NCBI GenBank assembly: GCA_000720995.1
Contig: JOEL01000001.1
Span: 248,001-312,000 of the forward strand
Source: Streptomyces celluloflavus
GTDB lineage: Bacteria > Actinomycetota > Actinomycetes > Streptomycetales > Streptomycetaceae
Direction: 5' to 3'
DNA: 64,000 nucleotides
Shown: one piece after another, positions 35,675 to 43,885 of the stretch
Layout of the letters: each line of letters opens with the position of its first letter
Numbering within the stretch: position 1 is the stretch's first letter
Program-made: the position numbers and the translations under genes
Notes under the pieces: model-generated
Databases searched by the model: none
What the model was told of the DNA's origin: nothing
Seen by the model: the letters and a program-made list of their open reading frames with translations, nothing else

Positions 35675-35680
35675 TGTCAA
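35675..35680 (-). promoter_or_regulatory. Candidate -35 element of the mgtA leader promoter
   Basis: TTGACA on the minus strand in an AT-rich patch (35640-35700). No clean -10 at 17-18 nt; TCACTA or ACTAAT (18-20 nt spacing) are possible. Confidence 0.4.
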
Positions 35681-35715
35681 CCGGGGATAAGTGGCAGCCG
35701 TCGCCCTCGAAGCCT

Positions 35716-35735
35716 TTAGGGACTTTAGTCCCTCG
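35716..35735. promoter_or_regulatory. DosR/DevR-like box
   Basis: TTAGGGACTTTAGTCCCTCG matches the DosR consensus TTSGGGACTWWAGTCCCSAA at 16 of 20 positions, with a perfect AGGGACT-TT-AGTCCCT palindrome (35718-35733). It lies between mgtA (minus) and the small plus-strand genes and could serve either side. Confidence 0.65.
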
Positions 35736-35943
35736 TGATCGGGACGTCCGGCTGTTGAGCGGCGGGAATATACGTCTACCGTCAATGGCGAGAAGCGTTC
35801 CGCATGCCCCTGGGAAGGAGGTGTGATCGATGGATCACAGTCCGAGTTGCCGACAACTCACGCACTGCACCCTTTCACCCCTTCCCGGTACGCGCTGACG
35901 CATTCCGCGCACTCCGCGTGCCGCCCCTCCCCGGGAGGCCGCC

Positions 35944-36273
35944 ATGAGCCGTACATCCCCTCAGCAGCAACTGCCGCTGCCCACCCTCTGTCTCGTCGTG
36001 AACGGGATCCCCACCACCTATCTGCTGGAAGATCCCGGCACCGGGCCGTATGCCGCGTCCCTGCCGGACGGAGCCGTCTACGATCTGCGCATCCACGCCG
36101 CCTGGGTGCTCGCCCGGCAGGGCCATCGCACCTCCTGGCTGGCCACCCATCTCGGCCTGCCGCGCCCCGTGGCCCGCGCGATCGTCACCACGGCCCGCCC
36201 CACCCCGGGGCCGCCCCGCCTGCCGGCCGACCGCGCGTTCGGCCTCAACTACTTTTCCCCCTGGGGCGGTTGA
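35944..36273 (+). CDS. Hypothetical 109-aa protein
   Basis: Start ATG 35944 with GGGAGG at 7-nt spacing. A soluble protein with a beta-rich first half (LPTLCLVVNGIPTTYLLEDPG) and a helical second half (AAWVLARQGHRTSWLATHLGLPRPVARAIV) that looks like a small helix-turn-helix-type fold. I do not recognise a family. It is the first plus-strand gene after the DosR-like box and is followed 32 nt later by another small gene. Confidence 0.6.
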   Translation: MSRTSPQQQLPLPTLCLVVNGIPTTYLLEDPGTGPYAASLPDGAVYDLRIHAAWVLARQGHRTSWLATHLGLPRPVARAIVTTARPTPGPPRLPADRAFGLNYFSPWGG

Positions 36274-36305
36274 GCCGCCCCTCGCAGAACTCAGGAGGTA
36301 GCGCC

Positions 36306-36578
36306 ATGGCGTTCATCACCTTCTTCCACCGTCCGTCCCTCCGACTCGCGCGCCGCGAGGCGGCAGCCGTGCGCGCGCACCGCGTCTGGCGCCGCCTGGC
36401 CGACGCCCCGGTGACCGCCAACCCCGTATCGCAGGCCCTGAACGACCGCGCCGGCCGCCGTCGCCCCGTCGCCCCGCCGCGCTCGGATGCGTCCCGCCGG
36501 GCCGCCCCGCGTCCGGAACGTCGGCGCGATCCCGCCGAGGACCAGCCGGCCGATCGGCCACTTCCGGCCCTGCTGTGA
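36306..36578 (+). CDS. Hypothetical 90-aa Arg-rich protein
   Basis: ATG 36306 with AGGAGG upstream, 32 nt after the preceding gene. N-terminal MAFITFFHRPSLRLARREAAAVRAHRVWRRLADAPVT forms a predicted amphipathic helix; the C-terminal half is Arg/Pro-rich and likely disordered. No family recognised. The good ribosome site is the main support. Confidence 0.5.
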   Translation: MAFITFFHRPSLRLARREAAAVRAHRVWRRLADAPVTANPVSQALNDRAGRRRPVAPPRSDASRRAAPRPERRRDPAEDQPADRPLPALL

Positions 36579-36747
36579 CCGGGCGCAGCGGCAGCCGCCG
36601 CAGACGGCCGGCCGCTGGAGCCCGCCGGCGGCACGCGTCCGTCCGGACGCGATGACTCCGGGGGCTGGAGAGCTATGGGGATCGCGGTGTGCGGTCCCCG
36701 ACGGGAGCCCGGCCTCGGGCTTCCCTCTCCGGCCCGCGAGGAGGATC

Positions 36748-36852
36748 ATGGAAAGCGACATATATCCGCATCTGCCCCGCCTTCCTGCCCGTGCACCCCT
36801 CGGGCGGCAAGGCCGGCAGTCATCGCCATCGCGGAGGCGCGACCATGCGTAA
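36748..36852 (+). CDS. Short ORF (34 aa) overlapping the DUF1059 start
   Basis: ATG 36748 with GAGGAGG at ideal spacing; stop TAA 36850-36852 overlaps the start of the DUF1059 gene (ATG 36845) by 8 nt. Peptide begins MESDIYPHLPRLPARAPLG and ends Arg/Ser-rich. It may be a leader that couples translation to the next gene, or a small protein of its own. Confidence 0.5.
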   Translation: MESDIYPHLPRLPARAPLGRQGRQSSPSRRRDHA

Positions 36853-37036
36853 GGTCATGGACTGCAGGGACTACCCCAGTGAATCGCACTGCTCCCTGAC
36901 CATCGCGGGTGAGGAAGAGGAAGTCATGCAGGCGGCCGCCCAGCACGCCGTCGCCGTGCACGGCCACCAGGACACTTCTGAGTTCCGCACCACGCTGCGC
37001 GGCATGCTGAAGGACGAGGTGCCGCAGCACGCCTGA
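36845..37036 (+). CDS. DUF1059 family small protein
   Basis: 63 aa, a complete DUF1059 protein: MRKVMDCRDYPSESHCSLTIAGEEEEVMQAAAQHAVAVHGH, with the conserved cysteine pair (C7, C17) and the helical AxxHAVxxHGH segment. Family members are small stress-linked proteins of unknown biochemistry. GGAGG precedes ATG 36845. Context (DosR-like box, mgtA, small unknowns) suggests a low-oxygen or stress group. Confidence 0.85.
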   Translation: MRKVMDCRDYPSESHCSLTIAGEEEEVMQAAAQHAVAVHGHQDTSEFRTTLRGMLKDEVPQHA

Positions 37037-37266
37037 TCTCCAGGACTCACGACCCGAGGATGTAATTGGCGCGGTTTGAGGGTGTCTCGTGTCGGCAGGG
37101 GGTCGGCCCGTCGGCGTTCGGGCGGCGAGCGGGGTAAGGGCGGCTGGTCGTGACCACGCACGGTGACGGCCAGTGCACGCCCACCGGGTGAGAGGTGCTC
37201 TCCGGACGGCACGTGCATCGGGCGAGGAGCGTGCGCGGGGCGCCCCCTCGGTAGGGCGACCGGGCT

Positions 37267-38217
37267 TTACCGGCCAGTGCCGTGCGCCGGCCAGGTCGGT
37301 CCGGCAGTGCCGGGGACGGGGGCGAGGCGGTAGTTGTCCCCTTCGGAGACGACGAGGCCGGCGGTCGGGGGTGGGAAGTGGCTGCCCAGGAGCAGGACTT
37401 CGGTGTCGGCGAGCGCGGCGAGGAGGTCGCGGCGGCTGCGGGTGGCCTGGGCGGCATCGAAGTCCACGCAACTGGTGATGTTGGGCTGGTGCAGCTGTAC
37501 GGGGTGGTGGACGCAGTCGCCCGTGACGACGGCCGACCGGCCGCCGCTGCGGAGCTCCACGGCGACCTGACCCGGGGTGTGCCCGGGGGTGGGCAGCAGA
37601 CGGATGCCGGGGGCCACCTCGGCGCCCGCGTCCGGTACGTCGATCAGGTCGAGCAGACCGGCGTCGCGGACGGGGTGGACGGAGTCGCGGAACATCTGCC
37701 GACGGGGCCCGTCCAGGTCCGTTCCCGCCCAGTGGTCCCATTCGGCGCGGGACGTCAGGTACCGGGCGTTAGGGAAGGTGGGGACCCAAGTCCCGCCGTC
37801 GTCACGGGTGTTCCAGCCGACGTGGTCGGTGTGCAGATGGGTCAGGATGACCAGGTCGACGCTCTCGGGCGGGAAGCCCGCCCCGGTGAGCCGCCGGAGA
37901 TACGCGGTGTCCAGGTGGTGCCAGGCCGGGTTGGCCCGGGTCTTGCCGTTGCCGATCCCGGTGTCGATCAGGACGCGCAGGCCGTTCGCCTCGACGGCGA
38001 AGCTGTGGCTGGACAGATGCAGCACACCGGTGGGGCCGGCGAAGTGCGGCCGGAGCCACGGGGCGCCGCCCACGGTGCCGGGGGTGGCGGCGGGCAGCAG
38101 CCAGGGGCCGGTCTGCGGTGGGAGCGCCGCTTCGTCGATGCGGTGCACGAGCAGATCGCCCACGGCCCAGGTGGGTGCCGGGCCGCCGGAGGCGTGCGGG
38201 GGGAGGGGCTGGGTCAT
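37267..38217 (-). CDS. MBL-fold metallohydrolase
   Basis: 316 aa. Metal-binding motif HLHTDHVGW (HxHxDH), then the histidine PTPGHTPGQV, the aspartate GDCVHHP and final SHFP. This is the arrangement of lactonase-like (AHL lactonase/phnP-type) members of the beta-lactamase fold, which open cyclic esters or amides. Start ATG 38217 has GGGAGA 5 nt upstream; ATG 38232 is in frame but lacks a ribosome site. It is divergent from the AtzG/AtzE-like pair across a region with inverted repeats, so the two transcripts are probably co-regulated. Confidence 0.88.
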   Translation of the reverse strand: MTQPLPPHASGGPAPTWAVGDLLVHRIDEAALPPQTGPWLLPAATPGTVGGAPWLRPHFAGPTGVLHLSSHSFAVEANGLRVLIDTGIGNGKTRANPAWHHLDTAYLRRLTGAGFPPESVDLVILTHLHTDHVGWNTRDDGGTWVPTFPNARYLTSRAEWDHWAGTDLDGPRRQMFRDSVHPVRDAGLLDLIDVPDAGAEVAPGIRLLPTPGHTPGQVAVELRSGGRSAVVTGDCVHHPVQLHQPNITSCVDFDAAQATRSRRDLLAALADTEVLLLGSHFPPPTAGLVVSEGDNYRLAPVPGTAGPTWPAHGTGR

Positions 38218-38245
38218 GACGTCTCCCGTCATCTAAAGCGGATTC

Positions 38246-38288
38246 TTTGCGTTAGTGGACGGTATGCCGTAGGGTCCGGTAACGCAAA
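38246..38288. promoter_or_regulatory. Inverted repeats in the MBL / AtzG divergent promoter
   Basis: TTTGCGTTA (38246-38254) and its exact complement TAACGCAAA (38280-38288), 25 nt apart. The similarity extends outward (CTAAA...CTTTGCGTTA on both sides), giving two mirrored elements of about 22 bp, one per divergent promoter. A related TTCGCGTTA lies at 40039-40047 before the TetR gene. Confidence 0.6.
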
Positions 38289-38344
38289 TAAAGAGCTTTT
38301 AGGGGTGTGTGCCGCACACCCCTACGTGGCGAAGGGACGCACCG

Positions 38345-38566
38345 ATGACCACCGCAGATCTCTCCCCGCAGGAGGTGGCCCGCCAGGCCCTGCGGGCCGG
38401 CATCCCCCTGGAGGCGGAGCGGCTCGACCTGGTGACCGCCACGGCGAACCACATCCGGCGCGTCATCGGCACCCTGCGCGCGCTGGACCTCGACGAGACC
38501 GCTCCGGCCGCGGTGTACGACGCCGCTCACCTCGTGGGGGAGGGGCGGAACGATGCGGCCGTATGA
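38345..38566 (+). CDS. DUF4089 / AtzG-like small subunit
   Basis: 73 aa. The compact helical protein (LDLVTATANHIRRVIGTLRALDLDE) belongs to the DUF4089 family, whose member AtzG forms a tight complex with the amidase AtzE. It overlaps the amidase gene by 14 nt, exactly the gene order of AtzG-AtzE. Start ATG 38345. It likely stabilises the amidase that follows. Confidence 0.82.
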   Translation: MTTADLSPQEVARQALRAGIPLEAERLDLVTATANHIRRVIGTLRALDLDETAPAAVYDAAHLVGEGRNDAAV

Positions 38567-39950
38567 GCTGTCGCTCGCCGACGCGGCGCAGGCGATCGCG
38601 TCCGGGGAACTCTCGCCGGTGGAACTGACCGACTCCGTCCTGGCGCGGATCGAGGCGGTGGAGGGGAGCCTGGGCGCCTTCGTCGCGGTCTTCGCGGACG
38701 CCGCGCGGCAGGCGGCCGGGCAGGCGGAACGGGACATCGCGGCCGGCGCCCACCGCGGTCCGCTGCACGGTATCCCGATGGGCCTCAAGGACCTCATCGA
38801 CGTCCAGGGGCTGCCGACCACGGCCAGTTCCCGGGTGCGCGAGCACCACACGGCCCGCCGGGACAGTACGGTCGCGGCGCGGCTCCGGGACGCCGGGGCC
38901 ATCCTGCTGGGCAAGACCCACACCCATGAGTTCGCCTACGGGCTGACGACCCCGCAGACCGGCAACGCATGGGCTCCCGAGCGGGTGGCCGGCGGGTCCA
39001 GCGGCGGATCGGCGGTGGCCGTCGCGGCGGGTGAGGCGACCTTCGCCCTGGGGACGGACACCGGCGGCTCGATCCGGGTCCCCTCGGCGCTGAACGGCGT
39101 CCTGGGGCTCAAACCCACCTATGGGCTCGTCTCCCGGCGCGGTGTGACGCCCTTGTCCTGGTCCCTGGACCACGTCGGCCCGATCACCCGTACCGCGCGG
39201 GACGCCGAACTTGTACTCGCCGCCCTCGTCGGGCCTGATCCGGGCGGCCCGGCCTCGCCGTACGTGCCGCCGTCCGGCCGCCCGCACCGCACCGGCGGGG
39301 ATCTCACCGGGCTGCGCGTCGGCGTCCCCCGCAACCACTTCTTCGACCGGGTCGCGCCCGAGGTGGCGAAGGCCGTCCGCGGCGCCCTCGCCGACCTGGC
39401 CGGACTCGGGGCCGTGCTCGTGGACATCGACATCCCGATGGCCGAGTACCTCCAGGCCACCCAATGGGGGCTCATGGTGCCCGAGGCCACCGCCTACCAC
39501 CAGCGGACGCTGCGCTCGTCCCCCGAGCTGTACGGCCCCGACGTGCGCGTCCTGCTGGAAGCCGGCGAACTCGTACCGACGGGCGACTATCTGCGCGCCC
39601 AGCGTTCCCGCACCCTCATGCGGCGGGCGTGGGCGCGGCTGTTCGACGAGGTCGACATCATCGCCGCGCCGACGGTGACCTCCACGGCCGCCCGCCGCGA
39701 TCAGCAGACGGTGCGCTGGCCGGACGGATCCGAGGAGAGCGTGTCCGACAGCTACGTCAGGCTGTCGGCGCCGGCGAACATCACGGGCCTGCCGTCGCTC
39801 TCCCTGCCCGTCGGCCTCGACGGTGCGGGGCTGCCGATCGGCATGCAGCTCATCGGCGGACCGTTCGCCGAAGCCGCGCTGCTGAGCACCGGACGGATCT
39901 ACGAGGAGGCCAGGGGAGCCGCCCCGCGCCTGGCCCCCGTCGCCGCGTGA
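38553..39950 (+). CDS. Amidase-signature hydrolase, AtzE-like
   Basis: 465 aa. The Ser-cisSer-Lys triad is K79 (PMGLKDLID), S149 (GGSSGGS) and S173 (DTGGSIRVPSA). AtzE hydrolyses 1-carboxybiuret in cyanuric acid breakdown; relatives cleave other small linear amides. With the DUF4089 partner directly upstream this is an AtzG/AtzE-type complex, but no cyanuric acid hydrolase is nearby, so the natural substrate is open. ATG 38553 overlaps the DUF4089 gene. The divergent MBL hydrolase could open a cyclic amide or lactone that this enzyme then cleaves (inference). Confidence 0.9.
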   Translation: MRPYELSLADAAQAIASGELSPVELTDSVLARIEAVEGSLGAFVAVFADAARQAAGQAERDIAAGAHRGPLHGIPMGLKDLIDVQGLPTTASSRVREHHTARRDSTVAARLRDAGAILLGKTHTHEFAYGLTTPQTGNAWAPERVAGGSSGGSAVAVAAGEATFALGTDTGGSIRVPSALNGVLGLKPTYGLVSRRGVTPLSWSLDHVGPITRTARDAELVLAALVGPDPGGPASPYVPPSGRPHRTGGDLTGLRVGVPRNHFFDRVAPEVAKAVRGALADLAGLGAVLVDIDIPMAEYLQATQWGLMVPEATAYHQRTLRSSPELYGPDVRVLLEAGELVPTGDYLRAQRSRTLMRRAWARLFDEVDIIAAPTVTSTAARRDQQTVRWPDGSEESVSDSYVRLSAPANITGLPSLSLPVGLDGAGLPIGMQLIGGPFAEAALLSTGRIYEEARGAAPRLAPVAA

Positions 39951-40017
39951 CCCGGCACCGGCCCCGGCGCCTCCCCGCCCCGGCCGGGCGCGCCAGGGGA
40001 GGCAGGGAGGTGCCGGG
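39951..40017 (+). terminator. Hairpin terminator after the amidase
   Basis: Outer 9-bp arms CCCGGCACC (39951-39959) and complement (40009-40017), inner 8-bp arms GCCTCCCC (39969-39976) and complement (39996-40003). Confidence 0.75.
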
Positions 40018-40038
40018 GCCGCCGGGCCGAGCAATTAA

Positions 40039-40047
40039 TTCGCGTTA
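40039..40047 (+). promoter_or_regulatory. Operator half-site before the TetR gene
   Basis: TTCGCGTTA, one mismatch from the TTTGCGTTA arms at 38246-38288, inside TTAA-TTCGCG-TTAA and 3 nt before ATG 40050. Consistent with autoregulation by the downstream TetR protein. Confidence 0.45.
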
Positions 40048-40049
40048 AG

Positions 40050-40631
40050 ATGCTGGGTATGAGCCCAAGAGCAGCGGCCCGCCCCGGAGGGCGCAGCGCC
40101 CGCGTTCAGCAATCGGTGCACACGGCGGTGCGCGAACTCCAGGCCGAACACGGCCGCGACGATCTCACCGTCCCGCAGATCGCCGCGCGCGCCGGCGTCA
40201 CCCCGTCGACGGTCTACCGCCGCTGGGGGAGCCTGAGCGAACTGCTGTCGGACGTCGCGGTGGAGCGGCTGCGCCCGGAAGCACAGCCGGCCGACCACGG
40301 GAATCTGCGCGAGGACCTGGAGCACTGGGCCGCCGACTTCCTGGAGGAGATGTCCTCCCCGCCGGGGCGCTCCTACATCCGCGACGCGCTCTCCGGTGAT
40401 CCGGACGGCAGCAACGCCGGACAGTGCTCCGGCTACGCCGTCGAACAGGTCACCACCATCCTCCACCGCGCCGCGGAGCGCGGTGAGGACGTGCCGGACA
40501 CCGACACCGTCATGGACCACATCGTGGCCCCGCTGATGTACCGCATCCTCTTCCGCCCGGGGCTCCTCGACCCGCGCTACGCCCGCGATCTGGTCACCAC
40601 CGTCTTCTACCGGCTCATGCCGCTGCCGTGA
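40050..40631 (+). CDS. TetR/AcrR-family regulator
   Basis: 193 aa. DNA-binding domain AVRELQAEHGRDDLTVPQIAARAGVTPSTVYRRWGSLSELLSD; the C-terminal part (AVEQVTTILHRAAERGEDVP ... VAPLMYRILFRPG) is the TetR_C ligand-binding type. The start may be ATG 40050 or ATG 40059; no ribosome site is seen, suggesting a leaderless message. It likely regulates itself and the MBL / AtzG-AtzE divergent pair, given the shared half-site. Confidence 0.88.
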   Translation: MLGMSPRAAARPGGRSARVQQSVHTAVRELQAEHGRDDLTVPQIAARAGVTPSTVYRRWGSLSELLSDVAVERLRPEAQPADHGNLREDLEHWAADFLEEMSSPPGRSYIRDALSGDPDGSNAGQCSGYAVEQVTTILHRAAERGEDVPDTDTVMDHIVAPLMYRILFRPGLLDPRYARDLVTTVFYRLMPLP

Positions 40632-40668
40632 CACGGCCGCCCGCCGGCCGACCGCCCCGCCCCCGTCG

Positions 40669-40923
40669 TCACTCCGGCCGGCCCTGACCGGCGGGCACGC
40701 CGCCGTCCAGTCCCGACACGGAGGCAGGGTCCGGTGCGGGCCGGGGTGTCCCCGGCGACGGCACCACCTCCGGTGCGGGGGCCGAGCCGACCACCGGACC
40801 GATCGCGCACGACGACGTCGTCACCACGTACCTGACCCGGTGGTCCAGCACCCCGATCAGCGCCGCGCCCGCGGTGAGGGGCAGGGCTGCGCCCGTCCTC
40901 CGCAGTGTTGACTGCCCCTGCAT
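40669..40923 (-). CDS. Hypothetical 84-aa protein
   Basis: Open frame from ATG 40923 with strong third-position GC. N-terminal RRTGAALPLTAGAALIGVLDHRVRYVV could be one membrane or signal segment, followed by a Pro/Gly-rich tail. No good ribosome site and no family recognised, so it may be a chance frame in GC-rich spacer. Confidence 0.35.
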   Translation of the reverse strand: MQGQSTLRRTGAALPLTAGAALIGVLDHRVRYVVTTSSCAIGPVVGSAPAPEVVPSPGTPRPAPDPASVSGLDGGVPAGQGRPE

Positions 40924-41052
40924 CCGGGCAGGGGCGTACAAATGCACCGCGACCACCCTCGGCACCGCGGCGACGGACCACCGGCGCCGGAGATCTGAGG
41001 CGGCCCCGCCCGCTCGGGGGCCGGGGCCGCCCCGCCCCCTGACGGCGCCCGC

Positions 41053-42351
41053 TCAGCCGGTCCCCTGTGCGGAGAAGAGCGCGGTGATGCCCAGGCCGCC
41101 GGCGATGCCCAGCATGGCCAGGCCCCGGGCGCCGAGCGGGGTGTCGGCGGCCGGGGCGCGGACGAGCTGGCTGAACAGGCGGGTCACCAGGATCGCGCCG
41201 GAGGCGCCGAAGGGGTGGCCGAGGGCGAGGGCGCCGCCGTCGAGGTTGACCCGTTCGTCCGCGATGCCGAGCGCGTCCAGCGAGGCGAGGACCTGGGAGG
41301 CGAACGCCTCGTTGAACTCGATGCGTTCGACCGTGGCCGGTACGGGACCCCCGGGACCGGCGCAGCCCGGGACGCCGGCGGCGAGGTCGGGGCGGCGGGC
41401 CAGCAGCCGCCGGGTCGAGGCGATCGGACCGGTGCCCAGCAGGTTCGGGTCCACCCCGGCGCTGCTCGCGTCGACGAAACCGAGCACGCGCCGGTGGCCG
41501 AGCGCACGGGCCACCGACCGGCTGGTGACCAGGACCATGGCCGCACCGTCGTTCAGCGGACAGGAGTTGCCCGCGGTGACCGTGCCCTCGCCGGGTGCGG
41601 CGAAGAGCGGACGCAGGGCGGCCAGCGCGGTCGGCGAGGTGTCGGGGCGCGGGCACTCGTCGGCGGTGACGGTGCCGCGGCCCGTCCGCACCGGGGTGAT
41701 CTCGGCGGTGAAGCGGCCGTTCTCCCGGGCGTCGACCGCGCGCCGGTGGCTGCGCAGGGCGAACGCGTCCTGCCTGCGGCGGGTGATGCCGTAGTGCCGG
41801 GCGACGTTCTCCGCGGCCACCCCCATATCGGGGTCCCCCACCGACTCCGGGGCGAACCGGGCCCGTGCGTAGAACTCCGGGAGGGCACCCGGGCGTGCGG
41901 GCTGCCGCACCCGCCAGGGGGCGGTGCTCACACTCTCGCCGCCACCCGCGAGATAGACCTCACCGGCCCCGGCGGCGACCAGTCGGCAGGCGAGGACGAT
42001 CGCCTCCAGACCGGAGCCGCACTGCCGGTCCACGGTGACGCCGGGGACCTCGGCCGGCAGTCCCGCCTCCAGCGCGGCCAGCCGCGCGAGGTTGCCGCCA
42101 CCGCCGGCCGCGTTGCCGACGATGACGTCGCAGACCCGCGCGGGCTCGGCGCGGGAGTCGGCCAGCACGTCCCGGATCACGGCCGCGACCAGCTGGTACG
42201 CCTCGACCCCGGCCAGCGAGCCGGCCGCCCGGCCGATGGGGGTGCGGCGGGCGGCGACCACCACCGGCTGCCGGTCGTCGGGGAGTTCGCCGGGTCCGGC
42301 GGCCTCAGCCACGGGGCCCGTCCGGGAGCGGGACGATCCGTGCGTCGTCAT
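41053..42351 (-). CDS. Thiolase-family protein with Gly at the C-terminal catalytic Cys position
   Basis: 432 aa. Nucleophile C111 (VDRQCGSGLEA), NEAF block (IEFNEAFASQV) and H379 (GGALALGHPFGASGA) are intact, but the normal C-terminal CxG motif reads MLGIAGGLGI, with G415 where the proton-transferring cysteine should be. Condensing or thiolytic activity may therefore be altered or lost. It is the last gene of the BioYNM operon, behind an acyl-AMP ligase; the same trio (bioY, ligase, thiolase) occurs as yhfUTS in Bacillus subtilis. Start ATG 42351 overlaps the ligase end by 47 nt; GTG 42312 is an alternative. Confidence 0.88.
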   Translation of the reverse strand: MTTHGSSRSRTGPVAEAAGPGELPDDRQPVVVAARRTPIGRAAGSLAGVEAYQLVAAVIRDVLADSRAEPARVCDVIVGNAAGGGGNLARLAALEAGLPAEVPGVTVDRQCGSGLEAIVLACRLVAAGAGEVYLAGGGESVSTAPWRVRQPARPGALPEFYARARFAPESVGDPDMGVAAENVARHYGITRRRQDAFALRSHRRAVDARENGRFTAEITPVRTGRGTVTADECPRPDTSPTALAALRPLFAAPGEGTVTAGNSCPLNDGAAMVLVTSRSVARALGHRRVLGFVDASSAGVDPNLLGTGPIASTRRLLARRPDLAAGVPGCAGPGGPVPATVERIEFNEAFASQVLASLDALGIADERVNLDGGALALGHPFGASGAILVTRLFSQLVRAPAADTPLGARGLAMLGIAGGLGITALFSAQGTG

Positions 42352-43879
42352 GGGCGATCCACTCCTCGATCCGGCTCCGTGCGATCTTGCCGCTCGATGT
42401 CAGCGGCCAGGTGGCAAGCGTGAAGAAACGGCGGGGGACCATATAGCGCGGTAACACGGTGCCGCAGAGTTCGCGTACCGCGGCCTGGCTCAGTCCGTCC
42501 GTACCGGGCCCGGAGACGACGGCGACCAGCGCCTGGCCCAGATGGTCGTCGGGTACCGAGGTCACCACCGCCGTGTCGATCCGGGCCAGCCGGACGAGGG
42601 CGTTCTCCACCTCGGACGGATAGACGTTCAGGCCCCCGGTGATCACCATGCCGCCGCGGCCGACGAGATGGAGCCGGCCGTCCGCCGTGAGCCGGCCGAT
42701 GTCCCCGACGGTGGACCAGCCCCCTTCGGTGCGGAAACCGCCCTCGCCCCACACATAGCCGTCGCACACCAGAGGGCTGCGCACATGCACCATGCCTGTC
42801 GCGCCGCGCGGTACGGGCACCCCCTCGGCATCGCGGATCTCCAGCGTGACGGAGGGGAAGGCCGTGCCGACATCGCGGGCGGCCGTTGCCGGGCCGGGGG
42901 AGCCGACGGTGACGAAGCCGAGTTCCGAGGCGCCGTAGTACTCCCGTATCCGCGCCTCGGGCAGCAGCGCGCCGACGGGCGCGAGCAGCCGCGGGGGGAG
43001 CTTGGCGCCGCCGCTGACCACCGCCTTGACGCCGGTGAACCGTCGCGCCGGGCCGTCCGCGGCGCCGCCGGCGGCCGCGCAGAGCGCGCTGAGCATGGTC
43101 GGCACCACGATCAGCCGGCGTACGGATGCCGCCGCCAGCAGCCGCAGCACCGCCCCGGCGTCGAACCTGCTCAGCCCGTGGAAGGCCGCCCCGCTCTCCA
43201 GGCACTCCGCCAGTGCGTAGAGGCTCAGGCCGTGGGCCAGCGGTCCCGGCGCGAGCGTGGACTGCTCGGCGTCCAGGCCCCAGACCCGTCGGCCTGCGGC
43301 GAGGCTGATCCGCCAGGAACCGCGGGTCCGGTGGAAGGCGTGCGGCAGACCGGAGGTCCCGGAGGTGAAGCCGACGAAGAAAGGGGCGGCGTCGTCGCCG
43401 GGCAGCAGATGTTCCGCCGGGGCCGCCCCGGACCAGCCGTCCCGCCATCTCTCGTACGTGCCAGGGGTGGTGTCGCCGTCGGCGGTCAGTGTCCGGATGC
43501 CGAGGCGGTCTGCCACGGCGTGCAGCGCGTCCTGTCCGGCCGCGAGGACCAGCAGATCGGGGCGGAGCCGGTCCAGTACGGCGGCGGTCTGCTCCGTGCC
43601 CCACTGCGGGTCGAGGACGGCGCAGACACCGTCACCCGCGGTCGCACCGGTGAACAGTTCGGCGAAGACCGGGTGGTTGCCCGTGCCGATGGCCAGCAGT
43701 CGGGCGCCCGTCGGCAGCCACTCGCGGCGGCCGGCGGGGACGGTCCGCAGTCCGGCCGCCACCGCGGCGGCCCGGTCGGCAAGTTGGCGATGGGTCAGCA
43801 CCCGCCCGTCCAGGACGAAGGCGGGCTCCTCCTGGCGCGGTCCCGCCGCGGTCCGCGCGACCCGATGTGCCACCGGCAT
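42305..43879 (-). CDS. AMP-dependent acyl-CoA synthetase/ligase
   Basis: 524 aa ANL-superfamily enzyme. The P-loop-like motif FVGFTSGTSGLPHAF, the A5 block EYYGASELGFV, the A7 aspartate (STVGDIGRL) and the C-terminal lysine block LTSSGKIARSRI are intact, so it should adenylate a carboxylate and load it onto CoA. In the BioY operon the likely substrates are pimelate-like or other short acyl acids (inference). Start ATG 43879 has GAGGTGAG at 7-nt spacing, 6 nt after the bioY stop codon. Confidence 0.9.
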   Translation of the reverse strand: MPVAHRVARTAAGPRQEEPAFVLDGRVLTHRQLADRAAAVAAGLRTVPAGRREWLPTGARLLAIGTGNHPVFAELFTGATAGDGVCAVLDPQWGTEQTAAVLDRLRPDLLVLAAGQDALHAVADRLGIRTLTADGDTTPGTYERWRDGWSGAAPAEHLLPGDDAAPFFVGFTSGTSGLPHAFHRTRGSWRISLAAGRRVWGLDAEQSTLAPGPLAHGLSLYALAECLESGAAFHGLSRFDAGAVLRLLAAASVRRLIVVPTMLSALCAAAGGAADGPARRFTGVKAVVSGGAKLPPRLLAPVGALLPEARIREYYGASELGFVTVGSPGPATAARDVGTAFPSVTLEIRDAEGVPVPRGATGMVHVRSPLVCDGYVWGEGGFRTEGGWSTVGDIGRLTADGRLHLVGRGGMVITGGLNVYPSEVENALVRLARIDTAVVTSVPDDHLGQALVAVVSGPGTDGLSQAAVRELCGTVLPRYMVPRRFFTLATWPLTSSGKIARSRIEEWIAHDDARIVPLPDGPRG

Positions 43880-43885
43880 CCGTGC

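Noticed and set aside
35349-35700. M-box magnesium riboswitch
   Set aside because: I could not find the conserved M-box core by eye; a covariance-model search would be decisive.
35540-35785. 81-aa minus-strand ORF upstream of mgtA
   Set aside because: Only the internal ATG at 35596 has a ribosome site; the upstream part crosses the probable promoter and the DosR-like box.
36487-36852. 121-aa plus-strand ORF containing the 34-aa ORF
   Set aside because: It overlaps the 90-aa gene upstream in another frame and lacks its own ribosome site; only the ATG at 36748 is supported.
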